Source of the DNA: Nocardiopsis eucommiae | Lineage (GTDB): Bacteria > Actinomycetota > Actinomycetes > Streptosporangiales > Streptosporangiaceae | Reading direction: 5' to 3' | Assembly (NCBI GenBank): GCA_018388625.1 | Contig: CP074402.1 | Location: forward strand, 1,488,001-1,552,000 | DNA length: 64,000 nucleotides | In this document: positions 8,825 through 19,101 of the stretch, one piece after another | Layout of the letters: every line of letters begins with the position of its first letter | Position numbering within the stretch: position 1 is the first letter of the stretch | Program-made: the position numbers and the translations under genes | Notes under the pieces: generated by a model | Told to the model about the DNA's origin: nothing | The model's input: only the letters and a program-made list of their open reading frames with translations | Databases searched by the model: none

Positions 8825-9172
8825 TCACTCGTCCATGGACAGACCGCGCTTGTTGCGCGCGGTCCAGTCCCGCATCCGCTGCGGATAACCCACGATCTGC
8901 ACGTCGTACGCGGGCGTGGCCAGGTCGCTCGCCACCTTGCGGATCACGTCTGGGGAGCCGCAGCGCCGCCGGATCCACTCCCCGTCCGTGGCGACGGCGA
9001 CCGCCGTGGCCCGTGTGGCGAAGGTTTCGGGCTCCACGAAGAACTCGACCCCCACCCGGCTCTTGGCGAAGTCGATCAGCGCCTTGATGTCCGAATCCTC
9101 GGCGGCGCGGTCGAAGCGGGCCTTGCCCTTGCGGTTGGCCTTACGGAGTCCGAACCGGTCTCGCCATCCCAT
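8825..9172 (-). CDS. Conserved hypothetical protein, 115 residues
   Basis: Intact gene beginning MGWRDRFGLRKANRKGKARFD, a basic N-terminus, followed by an alpha/beta core (GVEFFVEPETFATRATAVAVA, DVQIVGYPQRMRDW). No signal peptide, membrane segment or metal ligands. It resembles short actinobacterial proteins often annotated only as hypothetical. It is monocistronic, with a divergent neighbour at 9357. No function assigned. Confidence 0.65.
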   Translation of the reverse strand: MGWRDRFGLRKANRKGKARFDRAAEDSDIKALIDFAKSRVGVEFFVEPETFATRATAVAVATDGEWIRRRCGSPDVIRKVASDLATPAYDVQIVGYPQRMRDWTARNKRGLSMDE

Positions 9173-9356
9173 CGGCGCTCATGTCTCCCTCGTGCCGCCC
9201 TGTACCAGCCGTCCGCTGTACACCCCCGAGTCTATCGGCCGTGATCCGCCACAGGCCGAGCCGGAGTGCCTCCCCACACCGGGTTCACGCGTTCTCCAGA
9301 CAGCTCTGTCACCACGCTGCTACGTTCTGTTCGCACATGCCACTGGGGGAGACACC

Positions 9357-11102
9357 ATGACGATGTGGACATGGGTGGGGAGACCGGACGTCAACTCCGC
9401 GCCGCCGGACAGGACGAACTCGCCGAAGCCGTCACCGAGCTGCCCGTACTCAGCGAAGCGGGAGACGCGGTCAAGGTGGAGGCGCTGGCCAGGTCGGCCA
9501 TGCGCACCGCCCGCCGCCTCGTCGCCGAGGCCGGGAAGTCCGACAACCCCGCGCCCACGGCGGTTCCGGCCTCGGTCCCGGGGGTGTTCGGCCCGCCGAC
9601 CCTGTTCTTCCTGGCGCACTGGCCGCTCGCCGTGCGCGTGGGATCCCTGGCGGAGGGTCGGCGCGCCCTGGAACAGGCCAGGGCCGTCGTGGAGGACGAA
9701 CCCGCGCCGAACCAGTACGGGCCGCTGGCCGTCTCCGCCCTGGAGACACTGGTCCGCTGTCACGCCAACATCGACGCCAGGGGCACCACCGACCAGCGCC
9801 GCGAACTCCTCTCCGCCCGCCGCCTGTCCGGCTGGGAGGCCACCCCGGCCTGGCCCGCCTTCACCCTGGCCCGCGTCCACCTCCTCATCGACGAGGGGCA
9901 GGCCGACCGCGCCGAGGCGGAGCTGCGCCGCTACGACCACACCGCCACCGGCCCCGCCGTGCTCGGCGCGGAGGGTGTTTTCGCCCTCGTCAGGGCCCTG
10001 CGCCACCAGGACAAGCACACCGACGCCCTGGACGCCCTGGACCGGATGGAGGCCGAGCTCGAGCTGGGCGGACGGGGCGGCGACGGTTCCGCCGTCAACC
10101 CGCGCCGCGCCGCCCTGCTGCGGATGATCCGCTTCGAGCGCGCCCGGCTGCTGTCCTGGCTGGCCCGCCTGGGACTCTGCGACGCCCGCCAGGCCATCGG
10201 CCTCCTGCCCACCGTGGAGGAGGCCGAGACCTACCCCAAGCTGCGTTCGGCGTGGGTGGAGTCGGTGGAGAACCTGGTCTGCCAGGGCAGTGTCCGCAAC
10301 GACTGGCGGCTGGGCGTCCGGGTGACCACCTGGTCCCGCTACTTCGAGCGGGTGGGGGCGCCCCGCCGTGGCGCCGAGCTCGCCCTGGCCGCCTCCCGGC
10401 TGGCCAGCGGTCGGGGCGCACGGTGGGTGGCCGAGTGCTCCGCGCAGCGCGCCGAGCGCCTCATCCGGGAGCTCGGTGCCGCCGAGGAGATCACCGGTGA
10501 CCTGGTGGAGGTGCGATCGATGGTGCGGGGGTTGGAGGCCGCCCACCCCTGGCCCCTCCGGCGGCATCCTCGACTTCCTCCGGGCACAGAAGGCCGAGGA
10601 GGTCAACCCCGAGCAGCAGGCGGAGCAGGTGAACGTGGCGCTCATGGAGCGCCCGCACGACTCCGCGCTGCTGAGCGCGCTCGGACAGGTGGGCCGCACC
10701 CTGATGCTCTCCGACGTGGCCACCGAACCCCAGTGGCGCCACGTCCGTGAACAGCCGGGAGACCAGCGCGCCGCCCTGTCGCTCCTGGAGACGCTTCTGC
10801 ACGACAACGACACGGCCGGGGTGCGCGACCTCGTCCGCACTCTGGCGGCCGGGGCGCTCGTACGCGAACACGCGTCGCGGGTGGAGTCACCGCCGGTTCC
10901 GGACCGCCCTCAGGCGGGGGACCGGAGGCCGGTCACGGAGCTGCGGGAACCGGAGACGGCCCAGGACCGCCCGCGTGCGGACGACGCAGCGTGGGTTCCG
11001 GTGCGACCCCAGGTGGTGGAGCCCCAGCCGGTCCCGGACCACCCGACCGTCCGGGAGACGCGCGAGGCCGCGGGGGCCGTGCGGTTCGGGGCCGGCGGCT
11101 GA
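9357..11102 (+). CDS. Large alpha-helical TPR-like protein of unknown function, two frame breaks
   Basis: Start ATG 9357 with GGGGGAGA at 9345-9352. The frame shifts after 10 codons at the G-run 9377-9380; one added G gives MTMWTWVGETGRQLRAAG. A second break is at the C-run 10553-10556 (one C too many or two too few). The repaired protein is about 581-582 residues. Residues 1-400 are helix-rich with repeated A-E-R-R patterns resembling degenerate TPR or solenoid repeats. The C-terminal about 120 residues are proline/arginine rich and probably disordered. No enzyme motif is seen. It overlaps nothing and ends 35 nt from the convergent murI. Confidence 0.6.
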
Positions 11103-11136
11103 GCGCACCCACTGGTGCCACCGGGGACAGGGGTGC

Positions 11137-11926
11137 TCAACAGGGCAGGAGTGAACGGCCCGCCGGGTAGGTGAGGGCCGCTGGGGGAGCTCGGCCGGAC
11201 GGCCACTGGCGAGCACGGTGACCCGGCCGGGACGGTCGGCGGCCGGGGCGGTCGCGTTCTCCTGACCGCTCCCCTCGGCCGCGCCCACCCTGCGCAGGGT
11301 CTGGGCGGCCACCGCCCGGGCCGCGGTGAACAGTTCCGCCCTGCCGGAGAGGGCCCGGGAGATCTCCTCGTCCACCAGGTCGTAGTGCGTGCAGCCCAGC
11401 ACCACCCCCGGACCTCCGGTGGGGTGAGGGAGGCGGCGTACGCCACGGCGGCGCCGATCCGCGCGGGGTCCGCGGACTCCACCGCCTCGGCCAGGCCCAG
11501 GCAGGCGACCGGGGTCACCGCCACGTCCCGGGCGAAGGTCACCACGAGTCGCTGCTGGTAGTCGCTGCGGGTGGTGGCCTCGGTGGACCACACCGCGATG
11601 GGGGTCCCGGCGGCGGCCGCGGGTTTGATGGCCGGGACGGTCCCGATCACCGGGACGTCCGGTTCCAGTTCGGTGCGCAGCCGGTTCAGACCGTGCACCG
11701 ACGCCGTGTTGCACGGCACCACCACGGCGTCCAGGGAACCGGCCGCGTCCAGGGCGGCACGGGCCCCGGCCAGGGCCCGGTCGATCACCTGTTCCGGGGT
11801 ACGGGGCCCCCACGGCATGTGGTCCGGGTCCATGGACAGGTACAGGTCGGCGTCGGGCCGTGCCGCGTGCAGGGCCGAGGCCGTGGACAGCATGCCGATA
11901 CCGGAGTCAACGAGAGCGATGCGCAC
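11137..11926 (-). CDS. murI: Glutamate racemase, two frameshifts
   Basis: Cofactor-independent racemase making D-glutamate for peptidoglycan; cytosolic and normally essential. The repaired protein has 263 residues. Both catalytic cysteines are visible: VPCNTAS (about residue 71) and LGCTHYDL (about 177), with the N-terminal DSGIG. The first break is in the C-run 11405-11409; one added base rebuilds VRGVVLGCTHYDL. The second is near 11175-11179; one added base gives a tail LTYPAGRSLLPC and the stop at 11137. Because the gene should be essential, the double frameshift is strong evidence that the sequence, not the organism, carries the lesion. Confidence 0.85.
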
Positions 11927-12195
11927 GGAACCGCATCCTATGCGGACCGTCCGGTAACACTCACATCACCCCAGGTGACAGCGGCGTCGTCGCCTCCGGT
12001 CCCCCCGCGCCTCCCGGCCTCCGCGCCCCCACCCGCACCCTTCGCCGCCCGAGAGTGGGTAAGACACGTACCGAAATGGGGTGGCCGTGGACCGATACCG
12101 CTAGGTAGAACTGAGGGGATCGGCCTGCCCCGGCACGCCACCACCGGTCCTGGCCGACCCAAGCTGTGCGTCGTCAACAGTCAGGGGAACCCGGT

Positions 12196-13678
12196 ATGAC
12201 TCCGAAACAGCCCGGTACGACATCCGATCCCGGCCCCCGGTCCCCACGGGGGCCGTCGGCGGGTACGGGGCTCGCGGACCACGTCGCGGCGGTCGAACGG
12301 CTGCGGAGCGACTACCGGGCCCTCCCCGAGGGCGCCCCCGTGCGGCTGGCCAAACCGACCTCCAACCTGTTCCGGTTCCGTGAGCGGTCCTCCGCCCCGG
12401 CCCTGGACGTGTCGGCCTTCTCCGGGGTCATCGCCATCGACCCCGTCGAGCGCCTGGCCGACGTCGGCGGCATGACCACCTACGAGGAACTGGTGGCGGC
12501 CACCCTCCCGCACGGCCTCATGCCCACGGTCGTGCCGCAGCTGCGCACCATCACCGTGGGCGGGGCGGTCACCGGGTTGGGGATCGAGTCCTCCTCCTTC
12601 CACAACGGCCTCCCGCACGAGGCGGTCCAGGAGATGGAGATCCTCACCGGCTCCGGCGAGGTCGTCACGGCGACCCGGGACAACGAGCACAGCGACCTGT
12701 TCCACGGCTTCCCCAACTCCTACGGCACGCTCGGGTACGCACTGCGCCTGCGGGTGGAGCTCGACCCCGTCTCCCCTACGTGCACCTGCGCCACCTGCGG
12801 TTCCACGACTCCTCGACGGCGATGGACGCGCTCGCCCGGATCTGCGCCGACGGCTCCCACGAGGGGCGGCCCGTGGACTTCGTGGACGGGGTGGTGTTCG
12901 GCCCCGACGAGCTGTACGTGACCCTGGCCCGCTTCACCGACCACGCGCCCTGGACCAGCGACTACACCGGAAACGACGTCTACTACCGCTCGATCGCGCG
13001 CTACGCCGACCCCGAGGACGGCTCCACCGGGCCCGGCGACTACCTCACCGTGCACGACTACCTCTGGCGCTGGGACACCGACTGGTTCTGGTGCTCCCGC
13101 GCCTTCGGCACCCAGAACCGGTTCCTGCGCCCGTTCTGGCCGCGCTCCCTCAAGCGCTCCGACGTCTACCGCAGGCTGGTGGCCTGGGACCGGCGCACCG
13201 GATTCTCCCGTCTCCTGAACCACTACCGGGGCCGCCCGCGTCAGGAGCCCCTCATCCAGGACATCGAGGTGGGGGTGGAGCGCGGCGCGGAGTTCCTGGA
13301 CTTCTACCACGCGGAGATCGGCATGACCCCCCTGTGGATGTGCCCGCTCCGGCTCCGTGAGCCCCGCCGCGAGGGACTCTCCGAGGACGAGCACGTCTGG
13401 CCGCTCTACCCCTGGAGAACGACCGCCTGTACGTGAACTTCGGCTTCTGGGGGCTGGTGGACACCCGGCCCGGCCAGGGCGGGGCCCACCACAACCGCAG
13501 GGTCGAGGAGGAGGTCACCCGGCTGGGCGGCCACAAGTCCCTGTACTCGGACTCCTTCTATTCGGAGGAGGACTTCTGGGCCCTCTACAACGGCACCGAC
13601 TACGAGGACCTCAAGGAGGCCTACGACCCGCGAGGCCGTCTCCTGGACCTGTACGCCAAGTGCGTACGCAACCGCTGA
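12196..13678 (+). CDS. tmsA: FAD-binding oxidoreductase of 10-methyl fatty acid synthesis (TmsA-like), two frameshifts
   Basis: 494 residues when repaired. It has a PCMH-type FAD-binding fold: IDPVERLADVGGMTTYEEL, PTVVPQLRTITVGGAVTGLG, HNGLPHEAVQEMEILTG. The C-terminal half is that of the family paired with CFA-like methyltransferases. In mycobacteria and relatives TmsA/BfaA is the NADPH-dependent reductase converting a 10-methylene to a 10-methyl acyl chain. Start ATG 12196 with AGGGGAAC upstream. Breaks at the C-runs 12773-12776 (repaired: PVSPYVHLRHLRF) and 13409-13412 (repaired: LYPLENDRLYVNF). It lies 71 bp before tmsB, probably co-transcribed. Confidence 0.82.
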
Positions 13679-13749
13679 ACCCACCGCCGAGTTGACAGCA
13701 CCACCGGGCGGCGACCTGTGGGCAGGGGCCGCGTACGGAAGGGAAGGAC

Positions 13750-15040
13750 ATGAGCATGCGGCTTGCAGAGATCTTCGAGCGTGTCGTCGGACCCGACGCG
13801 CCCATCCGGTTCACCGCCTACGACGGCAGCTCGGCGGGGGACCCGGACAGCGAGGTCACGGTGAACGTGCGGACCCCGGTGGCCGTCAACTACCTGGCCC
13901 AGTCGCCCAACGCGGTGGGGCTGACACGTGCCTACGTCTCCGGCCACCTGGAGCTGGAGGGCGACATGTACACCGCGCTGAGACACATGGCGGACTTCAC
14001 CTTCGCGGAGGGCGTCAACGTGACCCCCGGGACCTCCTCGCCATCGTGGGCTCGGTGGGGTGGGTGAAGTTCGTGAACAGGGTGGCGCCGCCGCCCCAGG
14101 AGATGCGGAGGGGCACCCTGCTCGGGCGGGGGATTCGGCACTCCAAGAAGCGCGACGCCGAGGTCATCCACCACCACTACGACGTCTCCAACGAGTTCTA
14201 CGAGACGGTCCTCGGCCCGTCGATGACCTACACCTGTGCGGTCTTCGACGAGGAGGACGGCGCCCTGGACCGGGTGGGCGACTTCGACGGGGCCCTGGAG
14301 AGCGCGCAGTTCCGCAAGTACGACCTGGTCTCGCGCAAGCTGGGCCTGGAGAAGGGCATGCGGCTGCTCGACGTCGGCTGCGGATGGGGCGGCATGGTGC
14401 GCCACGCCGCTCGTGAGCACGGGGTCAGGGCGGTCGGCGTGACCCTGTCCAAGGAACAGGCCGAGTGGGGCGCGAAGAGGATCGCTCAGGAGGGCCTGAC
14501 CGGGCTGGCCGAGATCCGGCACATGGACTACCGGGACGTCCCGGACGGCAGCTTCGACCGGATCAGCTCGATCGGGCTGACCGAGCACATCGGGGCCCGG
14601 AACCTGGACCCCTACTTCGCCTCGCTCAACGCCAAGCTGGTGCCCGGCGGTCGGCTGTTGAACCACTGCATCACCCGTCCCAGCAACAACCTCAAGCCCA
14701 TGAACACCAAGGGCGTCATCAACAGGTACGTCTTCCCCGACGGCGAGCTGGAGGGCCCCGGGCAGATCCAGACCGCCATGAACGACGCCGGCTTCGAGAT
14801 CCGTCACCAGGAGAACCTGCGCGAGCACTACGCGCTGACCCTGCGCCACTGGGGCGCCAACCTGGAGCGCGACTGGGACCGGGCCGTCGCCGAGGTGGGG
14901 AGGGCACCGCCCGCGTGTGGCGCCTCTACATGGCCGGGTGCGTCCTGGGCTTCGAGCGGAACGTCGTGCAGCTCCACCAGATCCTGGGGGTCAAGCTCGA
15001 CGGCACCGAAGCGCACATGCCGCTGCGGCCGAACTTCTGA
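13750..15040 (+). CDS. tmsB: SAM-dependent fatty-acyl methyltransferase (TmsB / CFA synthase family), two frameshifts
   Basis: 430 residues after repair. The N-terminal helical domain is followed by the CFA/mycolic cyclopropane synthase core: HHHYDVSNEFYETVLGPSMTYTCA and the SAM loop LLDVGCGWGG. Further blocks are VGVTLSKEQ, SIGLTEHIG and a C-terminal MAGCVLGFERN. Together with the FAD reductase just upstream it would methylate and reduce oleoyl chains to 10-methylstearate (tuberculostearic acid), a known membrane lipid of Nocardiopsis-type actinomycetes. Breaks at the C-run 14024-14028 (repaired: VTPRDLLAIVGSVG) and G-run 14897-14900 (repaired: VGEGTARVWRLY). No tmsC is seen downstream. Confidence 0.82.
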
Positions 15041-15220
15041 CCGAGCCCACGTCGGCCCACCACGGCCGTCCACCGGGATCGCCGCTCCATGGGCCGTCCC
15101 GGGCGGGGGCGTTCGCGTTGCGCGGACACCCCCGCACCCAGCCTCCGCCTGCGCCATGGAACGGCGTCGACGCGGCATCATGGAGCCGTCAGATCCAGCA
15201 GCCGTGAAGGGACCCACACC

Positions 15221-15705
15221 GTGTCCTCCGACGACAACGCGCCCCAGGGCGCCCCGACACCCGACCACGACCTGCCGGAGCACGTCAGGGAGACCGCGAT
15301 CGCGCTGATCAGCGCCTACGCGGATCACAACCGCGAGGAGCTGGACCGGGTCATCCCCGGGCGGCGGACGACGTCGAGGACGTCCTGTCCGAGCTCAGGG
15401 TGATCGCGGCCTTCCTCGGCCGCCGCGTCCAGGAGACCGGAGTCGTGTGGAAACCCGCCGACTCGCGGGAGGCGGTGGCGCGCACCGTCGCGGAGATGCT
15501 CCCGCCGGAGCTGGAGTTCGCCGTGTCCACCGCGTGGGAGGCCCACTCGATCGGTGAGGAGGAGACGGCCGAGCGCCTCGCGCAGGGCGACCGCATGGTG
15601 TTCGCCCACATGCTCGCCGCCTTCTGCGCGGCGGTCGGGCTCGCCGTCTACAAACGCGCCGAACTCGTCTCGACCCTGCGCCAGGTGACCGGTCTCAGCG
15701 ACTGA
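15221..15705 (+). CDS. Conserved hypothetical helical protein, frameshifted
   Basis: GTG start at 15221 with GAAGGGA upstream. Repaired length is 161 residues after adding one G to 15359-15361 (VIPGAADDVEDVL). It is all-helical and acidic at the N-terminus, then ELRVIAAFLGRRVQETG and a C-terminal helix pair (AFCAAVGLAVYKRAELVSTLRQVTG). No catalytic motif, signal or membrane span is convincing. It follows tmsB by 180 bp and precedes the sugar transporter, so it may be a separate transcription unit. Function unknown. Confidence 0.6.
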
Positions 15706-15860
15706 CGGTGACCCGCACGACCGGGAGGAAACACCGGCCGGAACCGCCTGCCTAACAGGTCAGACACAAGTCGCAGTGGTTTACTTCACAAGATGTCGTT
15801 CTTTACGTAGGTTTCCTACCAACCCTCAGGGGACCCTCGAAAGAAACGGGAGGCGAGCCG

Positions 15861-17144
15861 ATGGCCCGCAGACGAGTACACGAGTACGTCACCCTTCCCG
15901 CGGCCACACTGACCCTGGTGCTCGCGGCGACGGCCTGCGGGGGCGGTGGCGGCGGCGGGGACACCGACTCCCTCCAGGTGTGGATCATGGAGGGAACCAA
16001 CCCGGACGCCAGCGCCTTCTTCGACGCGGTCAACGAGACCTACACCGAGCAGACCGGGATCGACGTCGAGGTCGAGTTCGTGCCCTGGGCCGACGCCCAG
16101 AACAAGATCTCCACGGCCATCGCGGGTGGCACCGTGCCCGACGTCGTCGAGCTGGGCACCACCTTCACTCCGGAGTTCGCCGACGCCGGGGCCCTGCACG
16201 ACCTGTCGGGGTACGTCGACGACCCCTCCCGGTTCCAGCAGGAGATGTACTCGATGGGCGTCGTGGACGACGCCGCGTACGGGGTGCCCTGGTACGCGTC
16301 GATCCGCTCGATCATCTACCGCAAGGACATCTTCGAGGAGCACGGCCACGAGGAGCCGACCAGCTGGGAGGAGCTGCGCGAGACCGCCACGGAGCTCGCC
16401 GAGGCCGAGGACGGCATGATCGGCTTCCCGGTGCCCGGCCAGGCCCAGTACTCGGTCATGCCGTGGGTGTGGGGCGGCGGCGGTGAGGTCGCGGTCCAGG
16501 AGTCCGACGGCACCTGGACCTCCACGATCAACTCCCCGGAGGGTCGCGCGGGGGTCGAGTTCTTCACCAACCTCTCCCTGGAGGACGGCCTGTCCACCAC
16601 GGGCGCGGTCAACTGGAACGAGATCGACGTCATGGAGTCCCTCGCTGACGAGGACGCCGTCATGGCCATCTCCAACAGCTCCAACCCCAAGGCCATCATC
16701 GAGTCCAACCCCGACCTGGAGGGCAAGCTCGGCGCGTTCGTGCTTCCCGGCCAGGAGGAGGGCTACATGGACTCCTTCGCCGGTGGCTCCCTGCTGTCGG
16801 TGTTCGAGGGGACCGGCAACGAGGAGGCCGGTTGGGAGTACGTCGACCTCCTCACCCAGGGTGAGTACTTCGACCGCTGGGGCGAGGAGAGCGGCTTCTT
16901 CCCGGCCGGTGTCGCGGAGATCGAGGCCTACGCCGAGTCCGGTGACCCGCTGGTCGAACCGTTCGCCGTCCAGCTCCTGGAAGCGGGCAAGAGCACCCCG
17001 GCCGTCCCCGCCTGGTCGCAGGTGGAGGCCGAGGGGATCATCGTCGGCATGCAGCAGGACATCCTCAACGGCGAAGCGACCGTGGAGGAGGCCACCGACC
17101 GCGCCGCCGAGTCCATCGAGACCATCCTCAACGAGGGAAACTAG
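15861..17144 (+). CDS. ABC carbohydrate transporter, substrate-binding lipoprotein
   Basis: 427 residues, intact. Type II signal peptide with lipobox LAATAC (Cys about residue 26) followed by a glycine-rich linker. The mature part is a family 1 extracellular solute-binding fold (SBP_bac_1): DSLQVWIMEGTNPDA, a GIDVEVEFVPWADAQNKI strand, and the hinge segment around GAFVLPGQEEGYM. It should bind a sugar or oligosaccharide; which one cannot be told. RBS GGGAGG precedes ATG 15861. The next gene starts directly after the stop, so the three transporter genes form one operon. A small palindrome, GTAGG-TTT-CCTAC, lies upstream at 15807-15819. Confidence 0.88.
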   Translation: MARRRVHEYVTLPAATLTLVLAATACGGGGGGGDTDSLQVWIMEGTNPDASAFFDAVNETYTEQTGIDVEVEFVPWADAQNKISTAIAGGTVPDVVELGTTFTPEFADAGALHDLSGYVDDPSRFQQEMYSMGVVDDAAYGVPWYASIRSIIYRKDIFEEHGHEEPTSWEELRETATELAEAEDGMIGFPVPGQAQYSVMPWVWGGGGEVAVQESDGTWTSTINSPEGRAGVEFFTNLSLEDGLSTTGAVNWNEIDVMESLADEDAVMAISNSSNPKAIIESNPDLEGKLGAFVLPGQEEGYMDSFAGGSLLSVFEGTGNEEAGWEYVDLLTQGEYFDRWGEESGFFPAGVAEIEAYAESGDPLVEPFAVQLLEAGKSTPAVPAWSQVEAEGIIVGMQQDILNGEATVEEATDRAAESIETILNEGN

Positions 17145-18103
17145 TTGCCACCCGCCACACCGGTCCGGCCGCCCGACGGCCGCCGACGCGCGCCGCTCCT
17201 GGGTATGAGGGGGCGGCGCGCCCTCCTGCCCTGGGCCCTGCTGGTGCCCCCGCTCGGGGTCATCGGCGTACTGCTGCTGTTCCCCATCGGCCGGATCGTG
17301 TGGCTGTCCTTCCGGGACTTCAAGCTGCGCAACCTGGTCTCGGGGGACTCGGACTTCGTCGGGCTGGGCAACTACGTCAGCCTGCTCACCGACCCGTACC
17401 TGTGGCGCGTCGTCCTGGTCAACACGGTCGTGTTCGCCGTGGTCGCGGTGGTCACGACCGTCGTGCTGGGCACGCTCGTCGCCCTGCTGCTGGCCAACCT
17501 GAAGCCCGTGACGCGGGTCGTCGTGGTCTCCTGCGTGATGGTGGCTTGGGCGATGCCCGCCGTCAGCGGCACCTACGTGTGGATCTGGATCTTCGACGTG
17601 GACCAGGGGTCGTGGCGCAGGCCCTGAAATCCCTGGGCCTGATCGAACCCTCCGGCTACAACTGGTTCGCCGACCGCTTCTGGTTCTACGCGATCGTGAC
17701 GCTCAACATCGTGCACAGCGGGTTCCCGTTCGTGGCGGTTACGGTCCTGGCCGGGCTGCTCACCGTCCCCAAGGAACTGCACGAGGCGGCCCGGATCGAC
17801 GGCGCCGGCGCGTGGAAGCGCTTCTGGCACGTCACCTTCCCGACGCTGCGTCCGGTGTTCGCGGTGGTGACTGTGCTCTCCACCATCTGGGACTTCAAGG
17901 TGTTCGCGCAGATCTACCTGATGCCCGGGGGTGACGTCGGCGGCTCCCAGATGCTCAACCTGGGTGTGTGGGCCTACGTGCGGTCCTTCGGGCAGAACGA
18001 CTTCGGCATGGGTTCGGCCATCGCGGCCCTGCTCACACTGCTCCTGCTGGGGATCACCGTCGTCTACCTGCGCGCGCTGTTCCGGGAAGAGGAGCTGAGA
18101 TGA
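17145..18103 (+). CDS. ABC sugar transporter permease (MalF/ThuF-like), frameshifted
   Basis: 319 residues after repair, six predicted membrane segments starting with RALLPWALLVPPLGVIGVLLL. The cytoplasmic EAA loop reads EAARIDGAGAWKRFWHVTFP, the contact site for the ATPase. The start is TTG 17145, immediately after the TAG of the binding-protein gene; ATG 17205 is an alternative. The frame breaks at the G-run 17606-17609; one G restores DVDQGVVAQALKSLG. The stop overlaps the next start (ATGA at 18100). Confidence 0.85.
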
Positions 18104-19029
18104 CGCGAATCCCGCCCGGACGAGGAGGTCCCTTGGAGACGCACACCCCCGACACGTCTTCCGGAGCGTGGGAGGCACGGGTCCGGGCCTCCCGGCGCCG
18201 GGGCGGCACGCTCCGGGTCTGGCGCACGGTCGGCAAGGCCGCCGGGGTGAGCGTGCTCCTGTTCTTCACGCTGTTCCCGGTCTACTTCATGCTGATGAGC
18301 GCGTTCTCGGACAGCACGACCTCCGGGACCGGTGCGCTGCTGCCGACCTCGTTCACGCTCGACAACTTCGTGTACGTCATGACCGAGGGCAACTTCGGCC
18401 GGTACCTGCGCAACTCGCTGACCGTCGCCGGGATCACCGTGGCCTTCGCCTGCGTGCTGTCGATGCTGGCGGCCGTGGCGGTGGCGCGTTTCCGCTTCCG
18501 GTTCCGCACCGCCGTGCTGGTGATGATCCTGATCGTGCAGATGGTGCCCCTGGAGGCGCTGGTCATCCCGCTGTTCATCCAGGTGCGCGACCTCCAGATG
18601 CTCAACACGGTGATCGGGCTGAGCATCGTCTACGTGGCGCTGTCCCTGCCCCTGGCGGTGTGGATGATGCGCGGCTTCGTGGCGGCGGTCCCCAAGGAGG
18701 TGGAGGAGGCCGCCTACATCGACGGCGCGACCTGGCCGCAGATGTTCTGGAAGGTGCTGTTCCCGCTGGTGGCCCCGGGGCTGGTGGCCACGGCGATCTT
18801 CTCGTTCATCGTCGCCTGGAACGAGTTCGTGCTGGCGTTCACCTTCATGACGCAGAGCACGAACTACACGGTCGCCGTGGGCCTGCGCCAGTTCTTCGGC
18901 CAGTACGCCAACGACTGGGGCCACGTGATGGCGGCCTCGACGATCATCACCATTCCGGTGATGGTGTTCTTCATCCTCGTCCAGCGATGGATGGTCTCCG
19001 GCCTGGTCCAGGGTGCCGTCAAGGGCTAG
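18100..19029 (+). CDS. ABC sugar transporter permease (MalG-like)
   Basis: 309 residues, intact. An N-terminal cytoplasmic tail of about 45 residues is followed by six membrane segments. The EAA motif is EEAAYIDGATWPQMFWKVLFP. The start ATG 18100 overlaps the stop of the first permease. No ATP-binding subunit gene follows; in actinomycetes such systems normally share a multitask ATPase of the MsiK type encoded elsewhere. Ends at a convergent terminator shared with the acyl-CoA synthetase. Confidence 0.9.
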   Translation: MTRIPPGRGGPLETHTPDTSSGAWEARVRASRRRGGTLRVWRTVGKAAGVSVLLFFTLFPVYFMLMSAFSDSTTSGTGALLPTSFTLDNFVYVMTEGNFGRYLRNSLTVAGITVAFACVLSMLAAVAVARFRFRFRTAVLVMILIVQMVPLEALVIPLFIQVRDLQMLNTVIGLSIVYVALSLPLAVWMMRGFVAAVPKEVEEAAYIDGATWPQMFWKVLFPLVAPGLVATAIFSFIVAWNEFVLAFTFMTQSTNYTVAVGLRQFFGQYANDWGHVMAASTIITIPVMVFFILVQRWMVSGLVQGAVKG

Positions 19030-19067
19030 CCGCGAGGACCGCGGAGGATGGTCGCCCCGTGAGGGCG

Positions 19068-19097
19068 CGGTGCCCCGGTCGGACGACCGGGGCACCG
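19068..19097. terminator. Bidirectional 13-bp hairpin terminator
   Basis: Arms 19068-19080 and 19085-19097 are perfectly complementary around a GGAC loop. It sits between the permease stop and the convergent acyl-CoA synthetase stop. Confidence 0.75.
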
Positions 19098-19101
19098 TCT
19101 C

